Shown: positions 45,635 through 54,089 of the stretch, piece by piece
Position numbering within the stretch: position 1 is the stretch's first letter
Layout: each line of letters opens with the position of its first letter
Assembly (NCBI RefSeq): GCF_003201955.1
Contig: NZ_QJJM01000003.1
Location: 1 to 64,000 of the forward strand
Reading direction: 5' to 3'
From: Blastomonas natatoria
GTDB taxonomy: Bacteria; Pseudomonadota; Alphaproteobacteria; Sphingomonadales; Sphingomonadaceae
Length of the DNA stretch: 64,000 nucleotides
Notes under the pieces: model-generated
Told to the model about the DNA's origin: nothing
Database searches by the model: none
The model's input: only the letters and a program-made list of their open reading frames with translations
Position numbers and translations under genes: made by a program

Positions 45635-45984
45635 GCTGCGGTCTCGCTCAGGAAGCGCGCGGTGGCGATGCCATCGGGGCCATAGACCGGCTCCCTGAGG
45701 TCGAACCGGTATTTGCGCGTATCGGCATTGAGGATGGTGTATTGCGAGAGATGCCCCAGCATCCCGCGATAGGCCTCGCCCTTGAGATGCGCCTGCAGCT
45801 CGTCGGCGCTGTCCCATTCCTCGAACACATGCACCCGGCCCGGATCGTGCGGGTCGGCGCTCCAGGCATAATGGCGGCATCCCGGCTCGGCCAAGGCCAT
45901 GTCGATCAGGGACTTGGCGCCGGCCAGCGCGGCGTCGCGGTTCTCGGGAGGAAAATCGACTTCGCCTGCAATCACGATACTCAT
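45631..45984 (-). CDS. ABM-family putative quinol monooxygenase
   Basis: 117 residues. Antibiotic biosynthesis monooxygenase-type ferredoxin-like fold (CRHYAWSADPHDPGRVHVFE and EWDSADELQAHL), a family that includes cofactor-free quinol/quinone monooxygenases. ATG at 45984 overlaps the NTF2 stop by 4 nt. Function in this cluster could be oxidation of an aromatic or quinoid intermediate. Confidence 0.8.
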   Translation of the reverse strand: MSIVIAGEVDFPPENRDAALAGAKSLIDMALAEPGCRHYAWSADPHDPGRVHVFEEWDSADELQAHLKGEAYRGMLGHLSQYTILNADTRKYRFDLREPVYGPDGIATARFLSETAA

Positions 45985-46391
45985 TTCGCCTGTGTCTCCT
46001 TGAGAACCTGAAAATGCCGTTCGGCAAAGCGCCAGCCGTCGGCGGTGCGGGTATAGACATCAAGATACTGGCCGATCGGACGGCTGACCGATCCGTCGGC
46101 CAGTTCGAGATATTCGTGGGTATAGACCCGGCCTGTCGCATGATCGCCCTGGATGCCGAGCTGCCCGATCTGTGCGAAGAAGGCGACGAACGGGAATCCC
46201 GCCATCGCCTGGGTCCAAAGACCGACGATCGCCTCGCGTCCGCGCACTTCGGTGCCCATCAGGTTCCACACCGCATCCTCGGCCCAGGTCGCACCCCAGG
46301 CCTGCGCATCGCGGCGGAACACCGCGTCGCCATAGCTGTCGATCAGCGCGCGGATCGCGATTTGGTCTTCGGTTGGGCCTTGGAACGCCAT
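45981..46391 (-). CDS. NTF2/SnoaL-like protein
   Basis: 136 residues. N-terminal helical segment (EDQIAIRALIDSYGDAVFRRD) and beta-sheet of the NTF2-like fold, similar to SnoaL-like dehydratases and ketosteroid isomerase relatives. Its stop overlaps the ABM start. A family A repeat lies just upstream. Active-site residues cannot be assigned. Confidence 0.8.
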   Translation of the reverse strand: MAFQGPTEDQIAIRALIDSYGDAVFRRDAQAWGATWAEDAVWNLMGTEVRGREAIVGLWTQAMAGFPFVAFFAQIGQLGIQGDHATGRVYTHEYLELADGSVSRPIGQYLDVYTRTADGWRFAERHFQVLKETQAK

Positions 46392-46396
46392 TCAAA

Positions 46397-46480
46397 CCTC
46401 CGTTTGTCCCGAGCGTGTCGAGGGACCTTTCACAACCCTATCCGAATACGTCCCTCGACTTCGCTCGGGACAAACGGAGG
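46397..46480. repeat. Palindromic element family A, copy 2
   Basis: CCTCCGTTTGTCCCGAGCG at the start and CGCTCGGGACAAACGGAGG at the end, with internal GTCGAGGGAC/GTCCCTCGAC arms: a nearly complete palindrome. Lies between the Rieske oxygenase stop (46517) and the NTF2 gene. Confidence 0.85.
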
Positions 46481-46516
46481 TGGGGCGTTTGGGGTCTCGG
46501 AGCAGTGCCGCCATTT

Positions 46517-47902
46517 TCAAGGCAATTGCCCCGCCAGATACTTGTCCATAGTCTGGTGGAACTGCCGGATCCGCCCCTCCTGATAGCGGCCGAGCTCGAC
46601 CCGGTTGTTGGCAGACGCGATCAGCCCCTCCTGCACATAGGGCAGGTTCTCCATGTCCTGGTCGAACACCTCGCCCAGCGCGCCCCATTCGGTGACGGTG
46701 GCCCAAGGCTCGTCGGGCGTCAGGAAGCGCATTTCCGCCGCTTCGGGCATTGTGCCGTCCTTGGGCTTGCGGCCGAGCAGGCGCACTTCCATCAGCGTGG
46801 CATTCTGGTCGGGCCAGGGACGCCAGCGATAGACGATATTGGGCACGAACCCGCCCCAGGGCGAGAGGTTCGGGAAGATATTGTAGGTGAATGCGTCGAG
46901 CATTTCGCTATCCGAAATGCCCGCACTGTCATAGCCCAGGGCATCAAGGAAATTGGCGCGGTTGATCTCGGCCATCGCCTTGCGCGCGGTCTCGCCTTCG
47001 CTCAGCTTGCGCCCTTCGAGCGAGGCCGAGCGGCCCGAGGTGCGGCTGAACGCGGCGATGATATCGTCTTCGCTGAGGTTATCCGCCGCCAGATGCGGGC
47101 TGGGCAGCCCGAACGGGGTCAGCGCCAGATTGGCATGATCTCCCCACATCGAGTAGCGCGTGTTGGCATCGCCGGTATAGGGCAGGATCTGCGGGTGCGT
47201 GACGATCGAGTGCCAGGCCTCCATGAACGCCTCGGACACCGCCTTCCAGTTGGCGTTGATGACCTTGCCGACCCACAAGGCGGTATAGCATTCGTCGAGC
47301 CGCCAGCGGGCGAACCGGTCATAGACCTCCGCGCCCATATAGTCGCGCAAGCTCACCTGCGCGGCGCTTTCGGTAACAAAGATGAAGCCCTGCCAGCGTT
47401 CGACCCGCAGCTCGGGCAGGCTCATGTCGCGCTCTTTCAGATGCTGGAAATCCCATTCGCACGGAATGTGCTTGAGGCCGCCATCGGTCTTCCAGGCAAA
47501 GCCGTGGAACGGGCAGGTGAAATCGTCCGCCGATCCGCTTTCGGTGCGCAGCTTGCGGCCGCGGTGCAGGCAGACATTGTGAAAGGCCTTCACCGACCCG
47601 TCATCCTGCCGCACGATCAGGTACGAGCGTCCGACATTGTTATAAACGACATAATCGCCGGGTTGCAGCAGCTCGTCCTCGCGCGCGGCCATCTGCCATA
47701 CGTTCGGCCACATGTGCTTCTTTTCTGCCTCGAAGAACGCGGCGCTGGTATAGCGCTCCGCGGTGACCGGCTCGGTGCCCAGATCGCGCCAGCTGTCGCC
47801 GCGCACCTCGGGCGGCACCTCGCGGCTGTCGAGATCGAGAATCTCGTCGACGGTGATCGCGGGGCAGCGGTCGGCAGGATAGGTCCGGCTCGCATTGTCC
47901 AT
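46517..47902 (-). CDS. Rieske non-haem iron oxygenase alpha subunit 1
   Basis: 461 residues. Rieske cluster: CLHRGRKL and CPFHGF (residues about 110-135). The mononuclear iron site has the H-x4-H pattern in EAWHSIVTH. Ring-hydroxylating or demethylating oxygenases of this family often act on hydroxylated aromatics, steroids or terpenoids. No beta subunit accompanies it, suggesting an alpha3-type homotrimer needing a separate reductase. The ATG at 47902 is followed by MDNASRTYP. A second alpha subunit is encoded just upstream. Confidence 0.9.
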   Translation of the reverse strand: MDNASRTYPADRCPAITVDEILDLDSREVPPEVRGDSWRDLGTEPVTAERYTSAAFFEAEKKHMWPNVWQMAAREDELLQPGDYVVYNNVGRSYLIVRQDDGSVKAFHNVCLHRGRKLRTESGSADDFTCPFHGFAWKTDGGLKHIPCEWDFQHLKERDMSLPELRVERWQGFIFVTESAAQVSLRDYMGAEVYDRFARWRLDECYTALWVGKVINANWKAVSEAFMEAWHSIVTHPQILPYTGDANTRYSMWGDHANLALTPFGLPSPHLAADNLSEDDIIAAFSRTSGRSASLEGRKLSEGETARKAMAEINRANFLDALGYDSAGISDSEMLDAFTYNIFPNLSPWGGFVPNIVYRWRPWPDQNATLMEVRLLGRKPKDGTMPEAAEMRFLTPDEPWATVTEWGALGEVFDQDMENLPYVQEGLIASANNRVELGRYQEGRIRQFHQTMDKYLAGQLP

Positions 47903-47938
47903 TTTGCTCTCCTCAATCTCTTCTCGTTTTCAGCCCCC

Positions 47939-48021
47939 ATCCGTTTGTCCCGAGCGTGTCGAGGGACCTTGCACCACCGTTTCCGATCACGTCCCTCGAC
48001 TTCGCTCGGGACAAACGGAGA
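47939..48021. repeat. Palindromic element family A, copy 3
   Basis: ATCCGTTTGTCCCGAGCG at one end and CGCTCGGGACAAACGGAGAT at the other, flanking the GTCGAGGGAC/GTCCCTCGAC core. Between the two Rieske oxygenase genes. Confidence 0.85.
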
Positions 48022-48045
48022 TGGTGATGGGACAAACCATGGGTG

Positions 48046-49263
48046 CTACAAAGGCATTCCGATCGCCTCGGCTATGTGCTGGTGCACCGCTTGCGGCGCG
48101 CTCTCATTCGCGCCCAGCACGACATGGAAATCCGCCGGCGCGGTCAAGAGGTTCGCATAGCCGTGGCTGGCGACGCGATAATCCTCGGTCTGCACGACGG
48201 TTGCCGTGGCATCGTACGCCATCTCGCAGACGCCGCGATACTCGTCGTCGATGATGCCGAAAGGCGCATAGACCGCGAACTGGCAGCGCGTCTTGCCGAC
48301 GCCATCGGGAAACAGGCGGAAGACTTGCGTGAAATAGACGCCGGGCGTCACCGCGCCGAAGAAGATCACCGTGTTGGGGAAGAGATAATGGACCCCGCCA
48401 TATTCGGTATCGGGCCACTCGGCCTCGTCCTTGCCGACCAGATCGCCGATGGTCTTGTCGGGAAAGCTGATGCGGTGATGGCGGCCGAAGCGTTCGAGCA
48501 CCGAGATGTCGTTATAATGCGTCTGACCGATGGTGGAGCTGTGCAGCGCGGCGAAATGATAGCCCTCGCCATAGGTGTCGAGCGCGAATTTCCAGTTCGA
48601 ATCGGCGGTCAATAGGCCCTTTTTCACAGGCACCGCACGGGTGAGTTCGATCAGCGCAAGCTGGTCGGCAAATTCGCCCAGATGCGCCGCCGCATCGATC
48701 GGCTCGCCTTCGGATGCGCGCACGAAAATCAGGCCCAGATATTCGCTGCACGACAGTTCGAGCAGGTCGCGCGCGCCGATCGCGCAATCCGCAAAGCCCG
48801 GCTTGCCCGGCTGCCCGACCAGCCTGCCCAGATTGTCGAAGGTCCAGGCGTGGAACGGGCAGGAAATGCGGCTCGCCTTGCCGGTGAACGGCTCGGCCTG
48901 CTCGACCAGCTTCGCGCCGCGGTGGGTGCACAGGTTGCGGAAGGCGCGGACCACGCCATCCTTGCCGCGAATGACCAGGATCGAAGGCCCTGCGGCATCG
49001 AACACCAGATAGTCGCCGGGATCGGGAATATCGCCCGAAAGCCCCGCCACGAGCGGTTGCGCCAGGAACAGATGCTCGCGTTCGGCCTCGAACCGCGCCT
49101 CGCCCGTATAGACCGATTTGTGCAGAGGCAGCGGGCCATCGGCCATGTCGGTGGTCCTGTTCGCCACGTTCGCGACGATCTTGCGGCGAATCTCGCGCGC
49201 GCGCAGCTTGCGCGACGCCGCCCAGTCCGGGGTCAGGCTGTCGGAAGGATCGCGCTCGGCCAT
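48046..49263 (-). CDS. Rieske non-haem iron oxygenase alpha subunit 2
   Basis: 405 residues. Rieske motif CTHRGAKL and CPFHAWTF; mononuclear iron site HFAALH in TYGEGYHFAALH. It shares overall layout with the neighbour at 46517 but is clearly a different subtype. The ATG at 49263 has GGGAGG upstream and is preferred to the longer frame to 49293. It diverges from the VOC gene at 49364. Substrate unknown. Confidence 0.9.
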   Translation of the reverse strand: MAERDPSDSLTPDWAASRKLRAREIRRKIVANVANRTTDMADGPLPLHKSVYTGEARFEAEREHLFLAQPLVAGLSGDIPDPGDYLVFDAAGPSILVIRGKDGVVRAFRNLCTHRGAKLVEQAEPFTGKASRISCPFHAWTFDNLGRLVGQPGKPGFADCAIGARDLLELSCSEYLGLIFVRASEGEPIDAAAHLGEFADQLALIELTRAVPVKKGLLTADSNWKFALDTYGEGYHFAALHSSTIGQTHYNDISVLERFGRHHRISFPDKTIGDLVGKDEAEWPDTEYGGVHYLFPNTVIFFGAVTPGVYFTQVFRLFPDGVGKTRCQFAVYAPFGIIDDEYRGVCEMAYDATATVVQTEDYRVASHGYANLLTAPADFHVVLGANESAPQAVHQHIAEAIGMPL

Positions 49264-49329
49264 GTTCGGGCCTCCCAAATTGGACAATGGCAATTGCAGT
49301 CACCATGCCAGAAGAGGGAAGGCCAAGGA

Positions 49330-49345
49330 CACTATTGGTTTAGTG
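49330..49345. promoter_or_regulatory. CACTA-TAGTG dyad upstream of the VOC gene
   Basis: CACTATTGGTTTAGTG, with inverted arms CACTA/TAGTG. Its right half TGGTTTAGT is identical to the right half of the 40422-40437 operator candidate. It lies 18 bp before the VOC start, within the 100-bp divergent region with the Rieske oxygenase gene. Confidence 0.35.
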
Positions 49346-49363
49346 AGGGGAGGGAGTGCCGCC

Positions 49364-49915
49364 ATGCGCAACGCCACGATCGCCGCGATCGGCAAGCCGA
49401 TGCAGATCGCCTTCGTGCCGGATGATTTCGATGCGGCGCTCAGGCATTGGACCGAAGCCATGGGGGTGGGGCCATTCTTCGTGATGGAGCGGATTCAGCT
49501 GGAGGATGCGCGGTTTCTGGGGCAGCCATCCGATTGCACCTTCACCATCGCGCTGGCGCAATGGGGCGATGTGCAGATCGAACTGATCCGCCAGGACAAT
49601 GATGCGCCCTCGATCTATCGCGGTGACTATTGGCCGGGCGGGCAGACGATGCACCATGTCTGCCTGCTCACCGACGACATTGCGGCCGCGCGCGCGGCGG
49701 TCGAATCGGGTGGCGGCCTGGTGCTGGTCGAAGCCAAGGTCGGTGCGGACGGCGCGGTGATCTATGCCGATTGCGGTCCGGCCGAAACCCGGCCCAATGC
49801 GGGCGCGATTGTCGAGATATTGCACCCGGCGAGTGGCAACGAGGGGTTCTTCGCGGTGATCGCGCAGGCGGCGCAAGGCTGGGATGGCACGGAGCCGGTA
49901 AGGGTGATGGGCTAG
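49364..49915 (+). CDS. VOC-family (glyoxalase-like) protein 2
   Basis: 183 residues. Starts MRNATIAAIGKPMQIAFV. The metal-ligand His lies in TMHHVCLLTDDI, typical of glyoxalase-like PF13669-type proteins, which often act as epimerase or lactoylglutathione-like enzymes. It is one of three plus-strand genes in this otherwise minus-strand region. Divergent from the Rieske oxygenase; followed by a family E repeat. Function unknown. Confidence 0.85.
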   Translation: MRNATIAAIGKPMQIAFVPDDFDAALRHWTEAMGVGPFFVMERIQLEDARFLGQPSDCTFTIALAQWGDVQIELIRQDNDAPSIYRGDYWPGGQTMHHVCLLTDDIAAARAAVESGGGLVLVEAKVGADGAVIYADCGPAETRPNAGAIVEILHPASGNEGFFAVIAQAAQGWDGTEPVRVMG

Positions 49916-49920
49916 CCAAT

Positions 49921-50070
49921 AGCTCTCTCCCCTTCAGGGGAGAGATACGCAGCCTTGCCAGCTTGCTGGCTAGGCAAAGTTGAGAGGGGGCGGTGCGCAC
50001 AGCCCCTCTCTGCTGCGACTAGGTGGCGAGCCACCAAGTCTCGCGTCTCTCCCCTGATGGGGAGAGAGCT
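49921..50070. repeat. Palindromic element family E, copy 2
   Basis: AGCTCTCTCCCC and GGGGAGAGAGCT are perfect inverted ends 126 bp apart; the inner part resembles the element at 8077. It lies between the VOC and LuxR genes, whose ends converge. Confidence 0.75.
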
Positions 50071-50076
50071 GTTCCA

Positions 50077-50907
50077 TCAATCACTCGCGCCCAGATACCC
50101 CAATTGCCCGGCCTTGAAGATGGTCTGGCTGCGGTTGACCGCGTCGAGCTTCTCGCCCGCGCGGTGGATGTGATAGCGGATGGTCGCGTGGCTGCGGTCG
50201 AGGATCATGCTGATCTCCTTGTCGGTCTTGCCGATCGCCGCCCAGCGCAGGCATTCGACTTCGCGTTTCGACAGCATGCAGTCCGACGGCATCCGCCGCT
50301 TGGTGCGCATCACCATCACATAGCCCGCAATGAAACGGCGGGTCATCGATGCCATCAGATCGGCATGCTTTTCGAACAGTTCGGACAGATCGGTGAGCGA
50401 CTTGTCCATCGGCGTGAAGCTGACCGCCGAAATCTGACCGAACGGCAGGTGGACCGGCACCACGATCGCGGCGTGCACCAGCGATCGCTTGCGGAAATCG
50501 GTAAGGTCCATGTCCTCGAGATATTCGTTGCGCCAGCGCCCGAACATGCCGGTCTCGTTGCACCAGAAGGGCTCGCTCTCATAGCGGCAGGCGCGCGGCA
50601 GTGGCGAGTTCAGCGCCAGCCGACTGTCCTCCCACCAGCGTTCGCCATCGGCCATCCAGCCGAAGATCTCGCCGTTGATGATCGCGCCATCGGCATCGAC
50701 CATCGGCTCCTTGGAAGAGATGTCGTCGCAGGCAGCGACCCTGAACCCGCGCGTCTGCGCCATTTCGTGCAGGGCCAGCGCAGCATCGCGAATGTCCTCG
50801 ACCCGGCGGATGGTGACCCGCTGCGCCAGGGTGTTGAACGGGCTGTTGCGGCCCTCGGCATTCTCGCTGAACTTGGCCTGCCTGATGGTGGCATCTGTCT
50901 CGATCAT
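50077..50907 (-). CDS. LuxR-family transcriptional regulator (orphan)
   Basis: 276 residues. C-terminal LuxR helix-turn-helix: LSKREVECLRWAAIGKTDKE near residues 212-231, followed by ATIRYHIHRAGEKL. The N-terminal domain (about residues 30-190) resembles the autoinducer/ligand-binding fold of LuxR solos, but no luxI homologue is present in the window. The ATG at 50907 has AAGGGGAAG upstream. Located inside the catabolic cluster, so it probably senses a substrate or intermediate and controls it. Longer frame to 51060 unsupported. Confidence 0.88.
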   Translation of the reverse strand: MIETDATIRQAKFSENAEGRNSPFNTLAQRVTIRRVEDIRDAALALHEMAQTRGFRVAACDDISSKEPMVDADGAIINGEIFGWMADGERWWEDSRLALNSPLPRACRYESEPFWCNETGMFGRWRNEYLEDMDLTDFRKRSLVHAAIVVPVHLPFGQISAVSFTPMDKSLTDLSELFEKHADLMASMTRRFIAGYVMVMRTKRRMPSDCMLSKREVECLRWAAIGKTDKEISMILDRSHATIRYHIHRAGEKLDAVNRSQTIFKAGQLGYLGASD

Positions 50908-51025
50908 GGTCTTCCCCTTGATTCGATCCGTCTCTCCTGATCGGCAGCTTACGCCAGCTCCCAGGGTAACGCTACGGAATGCTTGAGCCCGGTGATGGGT
51001 TTTTGGTGCCGGGCGATCCCCTGTC

Positions 51026-51937
51026 TCACCCGGTCGTCCGCGCCGCCTTGTCCTTCGCATTGGCCCCGCGGATCATCGCCGCCATGTCCGCCCATTGCTG
51101 GTCGTCCATGCGCGACAGGCTCTGGTAGAAATTGCCCGAATTGGCCTGATAGCCCGCGCCGTCGATGGCGATGGTCTGGCCGTTGATATAGTCCGCGCCG
51201 CGCCCCATCAGCAGCACCGCCAGGTTGGCCAGCTCGTGCATCTCGCCTACCCGTCCCATCGGGTTGCCGCGATCGGCATTCTGGCCCTGCAAGCCTTGGG
51301 CATTGCCGGGGGAAAGACGCTCGGTCATGCCCTTGGTGGGGAAAGTGCCCGGCGCGATCGCGTTGAAGCGCAGGCCATGGCGGCCCCATTCGGTCGCGAG
51401 GCTCTGGGTCATCACGTTGATCCCCGCCTTGGACATGGCCGAGGGCACGGTGAACGGCCCGCCATTCCACACCCAGGTGGTCAGGATCGCGAGAAAATTG
51501 CCGCGAATCCCCTCTGCGATCATGCGCTTGCCGACATTGTGGGTGATGTAGAAGGTGCCGCGAAACACGATGTCCGAAATCGCGTTGAAGCCGTTGATGC
51601 TGATATCCTCGGTGCGGCTGATGAAATTGCCCGCAGCGTTGTTGACCAGACCGGTGAGTGGTCCGTGTTGCGCCCAGATCGCGGCCACCATGGCATCGAT
51701 CGACGCCGCGTCGCGAATGTCGCAGACATGCGCGCCCACGGTGCCGCCATGCCGGGTCATCAGCTCGTCCGCCGTCGCCTCGAGCACCGCGCCGCGGCGT
51801 CCACAGATATGCACTTCAGCGCCAAGATAGAGGAAGGCCTCGGCCATTACCTTGCCGAGCCCCGTGCCGCCCCCGGTAACAAGGATGCGTTCGCCTTGCA
51901 TCAGGCCGGGCCGGTACATGATCTGCGCAATGTCCAT
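51026..51937 (-). CDS. 2,4-dienoyl-CoA reductase-like SDR
   Basis: 303 residues. The cofactor motif TGGGTGLGKVMAEA and the NNAAGNF segment are typical of DECR-type reductases. The usual YxxxK Tyr is replaced (PSAMSKAG), as in 2,4-dienoyl-CoA reductases, which lack the classical SDR Tyr. It likely reduces an unsaturated CoA ester made by the acyl-CoA dehydrogenases encoded nearby. The gene lies 118 bp upstream of the LuxR gene on the same strand. Confidence 0.82.
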   Translation of the reverse strand: MDIAQIMYRPGLMQGERILVTGGGTGLGKVMAEAFLYLGAEVHICGRRGAVLEATADELMTRHGGTVGAHVCDIRDAASIDAMVAAIWAQHGPLTGLVNNAAGNFISRTEDISINGFNAISDIVFRGTFYITHNVGKRMIAEGIRGNFLAILTTWVWNGGPFTVPSAMSKAGINVMTQSLATEWGRHGLRFNAIAPGTFPTKGMTERLSPGNAQGLQGQNADRGNPMGRVGEMHELANLAVLLMGRGADYINGQTIAIDGAGYQANSGNFYQSLSRMDDQQWADMAAMIRGANAKDKAARTTG

Positions 51938-51968
51938 TCAGGGCTCTCCTTGCTCTTTTTGCTTTTAC

Positions 51969-52110
51969 AAATCCTCCCCCTCGGGGGAGGGGAACCATTC
52001 GCAACGCAAATGGTGGAGGGGTAGCGACCATAAGGAAAGCCCCAAAGGCAGTGTCACCTCGCTTCCCCTCCACCACTTCGTGGTCCCCCTCCCCGCACCG
52101 GGGAGGAATT
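51969..52110. repeat. Palindromic element family D, copy 2
   Basis: AATCCTCCCCCTCGGGGGAG at the left and CCCCTCCCC-CACCGGGGAGGAATT at the right, as in the 43079 copy. Between the SDR start and the acyl-CoA dehydrogenase stop. Confidence 0.7.
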
Positions 52111-52116
52111 CAGGTG

Positions 52117-53325
52117 TCACAACCCCAGCACGGTCTTGGCAATGATGTTCTTCTGCACCTCGTCCGACCCGCCGAAAATCGTCCAGGCGCGCGAGTTGAG
52201 ATAGCGGCCGGCGGCCATCTGCGCCTCGATGCTGCCCACCGGCTCGGGCGCCTCGTTGCCGTAAAGCGGGCGTTCTGCGGGCAGCTGCAGCCCGGCGAGC
52301 CCGTGGATGTCCATTGCCAGCGTGTCGAGCTCCTGCCTGAGGTTCGCGGAGAACAGCTTGACCAGCGAGGTCTGCGGGCCGGGCGGGCGGCCCTTGGCGA
52401 TCTCCGCCAGGATGCGCAGTTCGCTGATCTCGAACGCGCGCGCGCGCAGTCGCAACGAGGCAAGCTTGCGCGAAATCTCGGTATCGTGGATGAGCGCGCC
52501 GTTGGTGCCGCTGGGAACCTTGGCTGCGGTGAGCGCGAGCTGATCGATATCGGCGATCAGCTTGGGCGCGAAGCAGGATCCGCCGCGCTCGTTCTCGAGC
52601 AGGAACTTGGCGATCGTCCAGCCCTGGCCTTCCTCGCCGATGCGGTTGCCGACATGGCTTTTCGCATCGTCGAGGAACACCTGGTTGACCTCATGATCGC
52701 CCGCCATGGTGACGATGGGGGTGACGGTGACGCCCGGCTGGTCCATCGGCACGAGGAGAAAGGTGATGCCGCGCTGCGCGGAAACGTCGGGATCGGTGCG
52801 GACGAGACAGAACATCCAGTTGGCGTAATGCGCGTGCGTGGTCCAGATCTTGGAACCGTTGATGCGGTACGTATCGCCCTCCAGCACCGCGCGGGTCTTG
52901 AGACTGGCGAGGTCCGATCCCGAGCCGGGCTCGGAATAGCCCTGGCACCAGTAATCCTCGGCCGAGAGGATGCGCGGCAGGAAGCGCTCCTTCTGTTCGG
53001 GCGTGCCGAACCGGCAGATCACCGGGCCGACCAGCTTCAGCCCCAGCACCGCGAGCGCCGGAGCGCCCGCCAGCGCGCATTCCTTTTCGAATATATAGCG
53101 TTGCACCGGGGTCCAGCCGGTACCGCCATCCTCCACCGGCCAGTGGATGGCGAGCCAGCCCTTGTCGTGCAGGATCCGCTGCCATTCGAGGCCGATATCG
53201 GGCTCGACGAACACGCCGGGGGTGCGTTTCGCCCCCTCGATCAGCCGGTCGCTCAGATGCGCTTTCAGGAAGCTGCGCACCTCGGCCTGAAACGCAAGCT
53301 CGTCGGGGGTAAAGTCCATGTCCAT
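52117..53325 (-). CDS. Acyl-CoA dehydrogenase 1
   Basis: 402 residues with the complete three-domain ACAD fold. FAD-contact motif YSEPGSGSDLASLKT near residue 130. C-terminus WTIFGGSDEVQKNIIAK: the Gly-Gly stands where medium-chain enzymes have the catalytic Glu, a layout seen in heteromeric steroid side-chain ACADs (FadE26-FadE34 type). Paired with the ACAD at 56517 as a possible alpha/beta complex. Starts MDMDFTPDELAF. Confidence 0.88.
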   Translation of the reverse strand: MDMDFTPDELAFQAEVRSFLKAHLSDRLIEGAKRTPGVFVEPDIGLEWQRILHDKGWLAIHWPVEDGGTGWTPVQRYIFEKECALAGAPALAVLGLKLVGPVICRFGTPEQKERFLPRILSAEDYWCQGYSEPGSGSDLASLKTRAVLEGDTYRINGSKIWTTHAHYANWMFCLVRTDPDVSAQRGITFLLVPMDQPGVTVTPIVTMAGDHEVNQVFLDDAKSHVGNRIGEEGQGWTIAKFLLENERGGSCFAPKLIADIDQLALTAAKVPSGTNGALIHDTEISRKLASLRLRARAFEISELRILAEIAKGRPPGPQTSLVKLFSANLRQELDTLAMDIHGLAGLQLPAERPLYGNEAPEPVGSIEAQMAAGRYLNSRAWTIFGGSDEVQKNIIAKTVLGL

Positions 53326-53328
53326 TGG

Positions 53329-54078
53329 TCAGATTCCGCCATTTCCGGTCGCCCAGGCGATGCCGCGGCGCAACAGTTCGTAATAAACAGGGTAGTTCCA
53401 CGCGCATTTTTCCGGATGCGGATAGAAATCCTGCATGCCCGGCAGGTCATAATGCCCGCGGCAATGGCCGAGCGTATTGTACAATATGCCGCCCTGACCG
53501 ATGGCGCGGGTGTAGATGACGGGAACCACGGTTTCGGGCCAGTGCTCATCGACAAAGCCGGTGGCCTCGCCCTCGAACCGGGTCTGCGCGAGGGTGCGGA
53601 TGTCGCTCATCTGCTTCATCAGGTAGAGCTCGTCGACCACTTCGAAATCCTGGATGCCGCGCGTCACGTCGTGCCCTGCATCGACGATCTCGACCGTGAA
53701 CGGTGCCCCGATGGGCGGGTGCGCCTTGAACTGGGTGCCCAGCATCTGCATCACGTCGGGCCGCTCTTCGGGGCTGTCCACCCCGGCATCGGTGAAGCGC
53801 AGGATCGAATTGGTGCCATGCAGTGCCAGCCAGCGCCCGCCGGCTTCAAGGAACGTGGCTATCGCCTGGGCTTCGGCCTCGCTGGGCATCAGGTCGCAGG
53901 TATAGGTCACCAGAAACCGGCAGGCGGGCAAGCGCTCGCCCACGCCATGATAATCATGCGCGACGGTGGTGCGGATGAAGTCATGCTCGGCGAGCAGCTT
54001 GAGCACCTCCAGCCGGGCAAAGTCGATATCGTGATATTTGCCCGCCGCTACGAAATGCGCATCGATCCGTTCTGCCAT
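53329..54078 (-). CDS. ThuA-like protein 1
   Basis: 249 residues. ThuA-like flavodoxin/GATase-type fold with metal-ligand-rich segments (GHDVTRGI, GHCRGHYDLPG). ThuA-type proteins are associated with trehalose/sucrose and with C-C cleavage of carbohydrates, but mostly uncharacterised. The ATG at 54078 has AAGGGAG upstream. The gene immediately follows an SDR gene (54090); the longer frame to 54663 is a shadow of that SDR. The same SDR/ThuA pairing recurs at 59580-61087. Confidence 0.75.
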   Translation of the reverse strand: MAERIDAHFVAAGKYHDIDFARLEVLKLLAEHDFIRTTVAHDYHGVGERLPACRFLVTYTCDLMPSEAEAQAIATFLEAGGRWLALHGTNSILRFTDAGVDSPEERPDVMQMLGTQFKAHPPIGAPFTVEIVDAGHDVTRGIQDFEVVDELYLMKQMSDIRTLAQTRFEGEATGFVDEHWPETVVPVIYTRAIGQGGILYNTLGHCRGHYDLPGMQDFYPHPEKCAWNYPVYYELLRRGIAWATGNGGI

Positions 54079-54089
54079 GCTGCGCTCCC

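Noticed and set aside
44837-46141. A 434-residue version of the first SDR
   Set aside because: Residues upstream of the ATG at 45634 correspond to the ABM and NTF2 genes in another frame.
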